A stretch of DNA of 64,000 bases, from the NCBI RefSeq assembly GCF_003236395.1, contig NZ_POUD01000004.1:34754-98753 (forward strand). Reading direction: 5' to 3'. The DNA comes from Nonomuraea aridisoli. GTDB lineage: Bacteria > Actinomycetota > Actinomycetes > Streptosporangiales > Streptosporangiaceae. Positions 62,985 through 64,000 of this stretch are shown piece by piece (within the stretch, counting starts at the first letter, position 1; each line of letters opens with the position of its first letter). The notes below the pieces were generated by a model. That model saw nothing but the letters and a program-made list of their open reading frames with translations. It was not told the DNA's origin and ran no database searches. A program made the position numbers and the translations under genes.

Positions 62985-63225
62985 GTGCCCAGGGGAGCGG
63001 TCCTGCGCCGAGTCCGGCTTGTCCTCCGCCCGGACACCGTCCTGCGCTGGCACCGCGAGTTGGTGAAGCATCAACATACCCGTACCTGCCGGCCGACGCC
63101 GTGGGCGCTCGCCGACCGTCCGCTCCATCGGCGTACTCACCCTGCGCCTGAGTCGGGAGAACGCATCCTGGGGCTATCGGCGAGTGCATGGTGCACTCAC
63201 CACGCTCAGTCTTAGGTCGCTGCTT
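62985..63225 (+). pseudogene. Integrase-core transposase fragment (IS3/IS481-like)
   Basis: RRVRLVLRPDTVLRWHRELV in one frame is followed, after a frame change near 63110, by VRSIGVLTLRLSRENASWGY and RRVHGALTTL. These are the N-terminal helix-turn-helix and linker blocks of transposases with an rve core. The catalytic domain is missing. Confidence 0.6.
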
Positions 63226-63264
63226 CCACGGTCTGGGAATCCTTCAGCAGGAGATCTTGACCCA

Positions 63265-63822
63265 GCATTCGAGCGAGCCTCCGACCTGGGCTGCTTCCTG
63301 CAAGAGCGAGGCGATCCAGCACACGATCGCCTTGGATACCGAAGCGGTCCGTCTCCTACGCTGCCATCAGCAACGCCAGCACGTGCAGGACCTCGACACT
63401 GGCGGCTGGGCGTTTGCCCGCGCTGGCGGCCAGCCCGATACGCCCGGACTACCTGACCTACCGGTTCTGGTTTGGTGAAAGCCAGCGGCCTGCCGCCAGC
63501 ACTGCTGTACGCACGACCTACGACACGGCGCCGCCTCCACAGCGTTGGCCGCGCACGTGAACCTGCGTACTGTCCAGGGACAGCTCGGGCACGCCAGCAT
63601 CGTGCTGACCTCCGACACTTACACCTCGTTCTGCCCGAACTCCATCACGCGGCGGCGGAGGCCGCGGCACGCCTGGTCCTCACCACAGCGCGAAGAACAG
63701 GTCAAAGGCTACAGAAACGGACGACCCAGTTTCGGCGTCGTTCCACGAGTCGACCGCCACGTAGCGCCTTTGCCGGAAAGGTGTCGCGGTGTCGGTTTGT
63801 CCCAGGCGTGACCCAGCTATGA
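63265..63822 (+). pseudogene. Tyrosine integrase C-terminal remnant with several frameshifts
   Basis: Parallels the integrase at 56 kb: KSEAIQHTIALDTEAVRLLR and GGWAFARAGGQPDTPG in one frame, then the RHG region blurred, NLRTVQGQLGHASIVLTSDT with the nucleophile region in another, and LPELHHAAAEAAARLVLTTA in a third. At least two frameshifts. Ends ~50 bases before att4. Confidence 0.8.
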
Positions 63823-63873
63823 CCCACCTCTTGATTCTTTGATCAAGGGGTGAGGCGAATCTGCAGGTCAGAG

Positions 63874-63920
63874 TGGTAGGGCGCCCGGGGCTCGAACCCG
63901 GAACCTACGGATTAAAAGTC
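63874..63920 (-). repeat. att4: 3' half of tRNA-Lys(TTT), direct repeat copy 4
   Basis: Identical to att1 over the T-arm, variable loop and anticodon loop. The bases after it (CCGGGGAATT) are not the tRNA anticodon stem or D-arm, so this too is a fragment. The intact tRNA-Lys is expected further right, outside the window. Confidence 0.85.
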
Positions 63921-64000
63921 CCGGGGAATTGCGTGTCGATCATTACCGAACAAGATCTTTCAGTGCCATCTGTGCAGCTCAGCGTTGTTTACCAACGCCA

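Overview
High-GC actinomycete chromosome, most like Nonomuraea or another Streptosporangiaceae. The support is third-position G/C bias, GTG/TTG and ATGA-coupled starts, a mycothiol-dependent maleylpyruvate isomerase family gene, deazaflavin (F420)-type nitroreductases, a Ser/Thr kinase divergent from an FHA gene, a DUF397 remnant, and tyrosine integrases sitting on a tRNA-Lys 3' half. Genus placement is inference.

Region 1 (1-35.3 kb) is ordinary accessory metabolism with intact genes: the tail of an amino-acid:cation symporter; a LacI-controlled sugar unit (glycoside hydrolase, regulator, binding lipoprotein, two permeases) with two operator-like palindromes; a sulfotransferase; an ABC exporter; a kinase/FHA pair; an ArsR-MFS pair; a TetR gene divergent from an SDR-SDR-ALDH operon; an aldo/keto reductase divergent from an HTH regulator across a perfect palindrome; MerR/Old Yellow Enzyme; TetR/nitroreductase with three identical-type operators; and an IclR-controlled gentisate route in which 3-hydroxybenzoate 6-hydroxylase, gentisate dioxygenase, maleylpyruvate isomerase and fumarylpyruvate hydrolase would take 3-hydroxybenzoate to pyruvate and fumarate. 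Two genes here are broken: an alpha/beta hydrolase by one stop codon, and a P-loop NTPase by an internal deletion.

Region 2 (about 36.3-64 kb) is an accretion zone. Four copies of the 3' half of a tRNA-Lys(TTT) gene (36.6, 47.3, 57.0, 63.9 kb) lie in the same orientation. Three of them directly follow the 3' end of a decayed tyrosine integrase. No complete tRNA is visible, so the intact target is expected to the right of the window. Segment att1-att2 holds an inverted second copy of the nitroreductase/TetR pair, a deleted FxLD-type methyltransferase, a decaying 7-deazaguanine set (frameshifted queD, intact queE, truncated folE), and a two-component system divergent from an ABC transporter and a class A beta-lactamase. 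Segment att2-att3 holds a pair of poorly known genes (one CcbP-like), VapBC, a TOTE-type primase-helicase with an Lsr2-like tail divergent from an unknown 585-residue protein, and an IS701-type element inserted in the integrase. Segment att3-att4 is almost entirely one 1755-residue protein with an N-terminal winged helix and a STAND-like P-loop domain, whose start codon lies in a perfect inverted repeat. I regard the last two segments as a candidate defence island and the likeliest place for an undescribed system.
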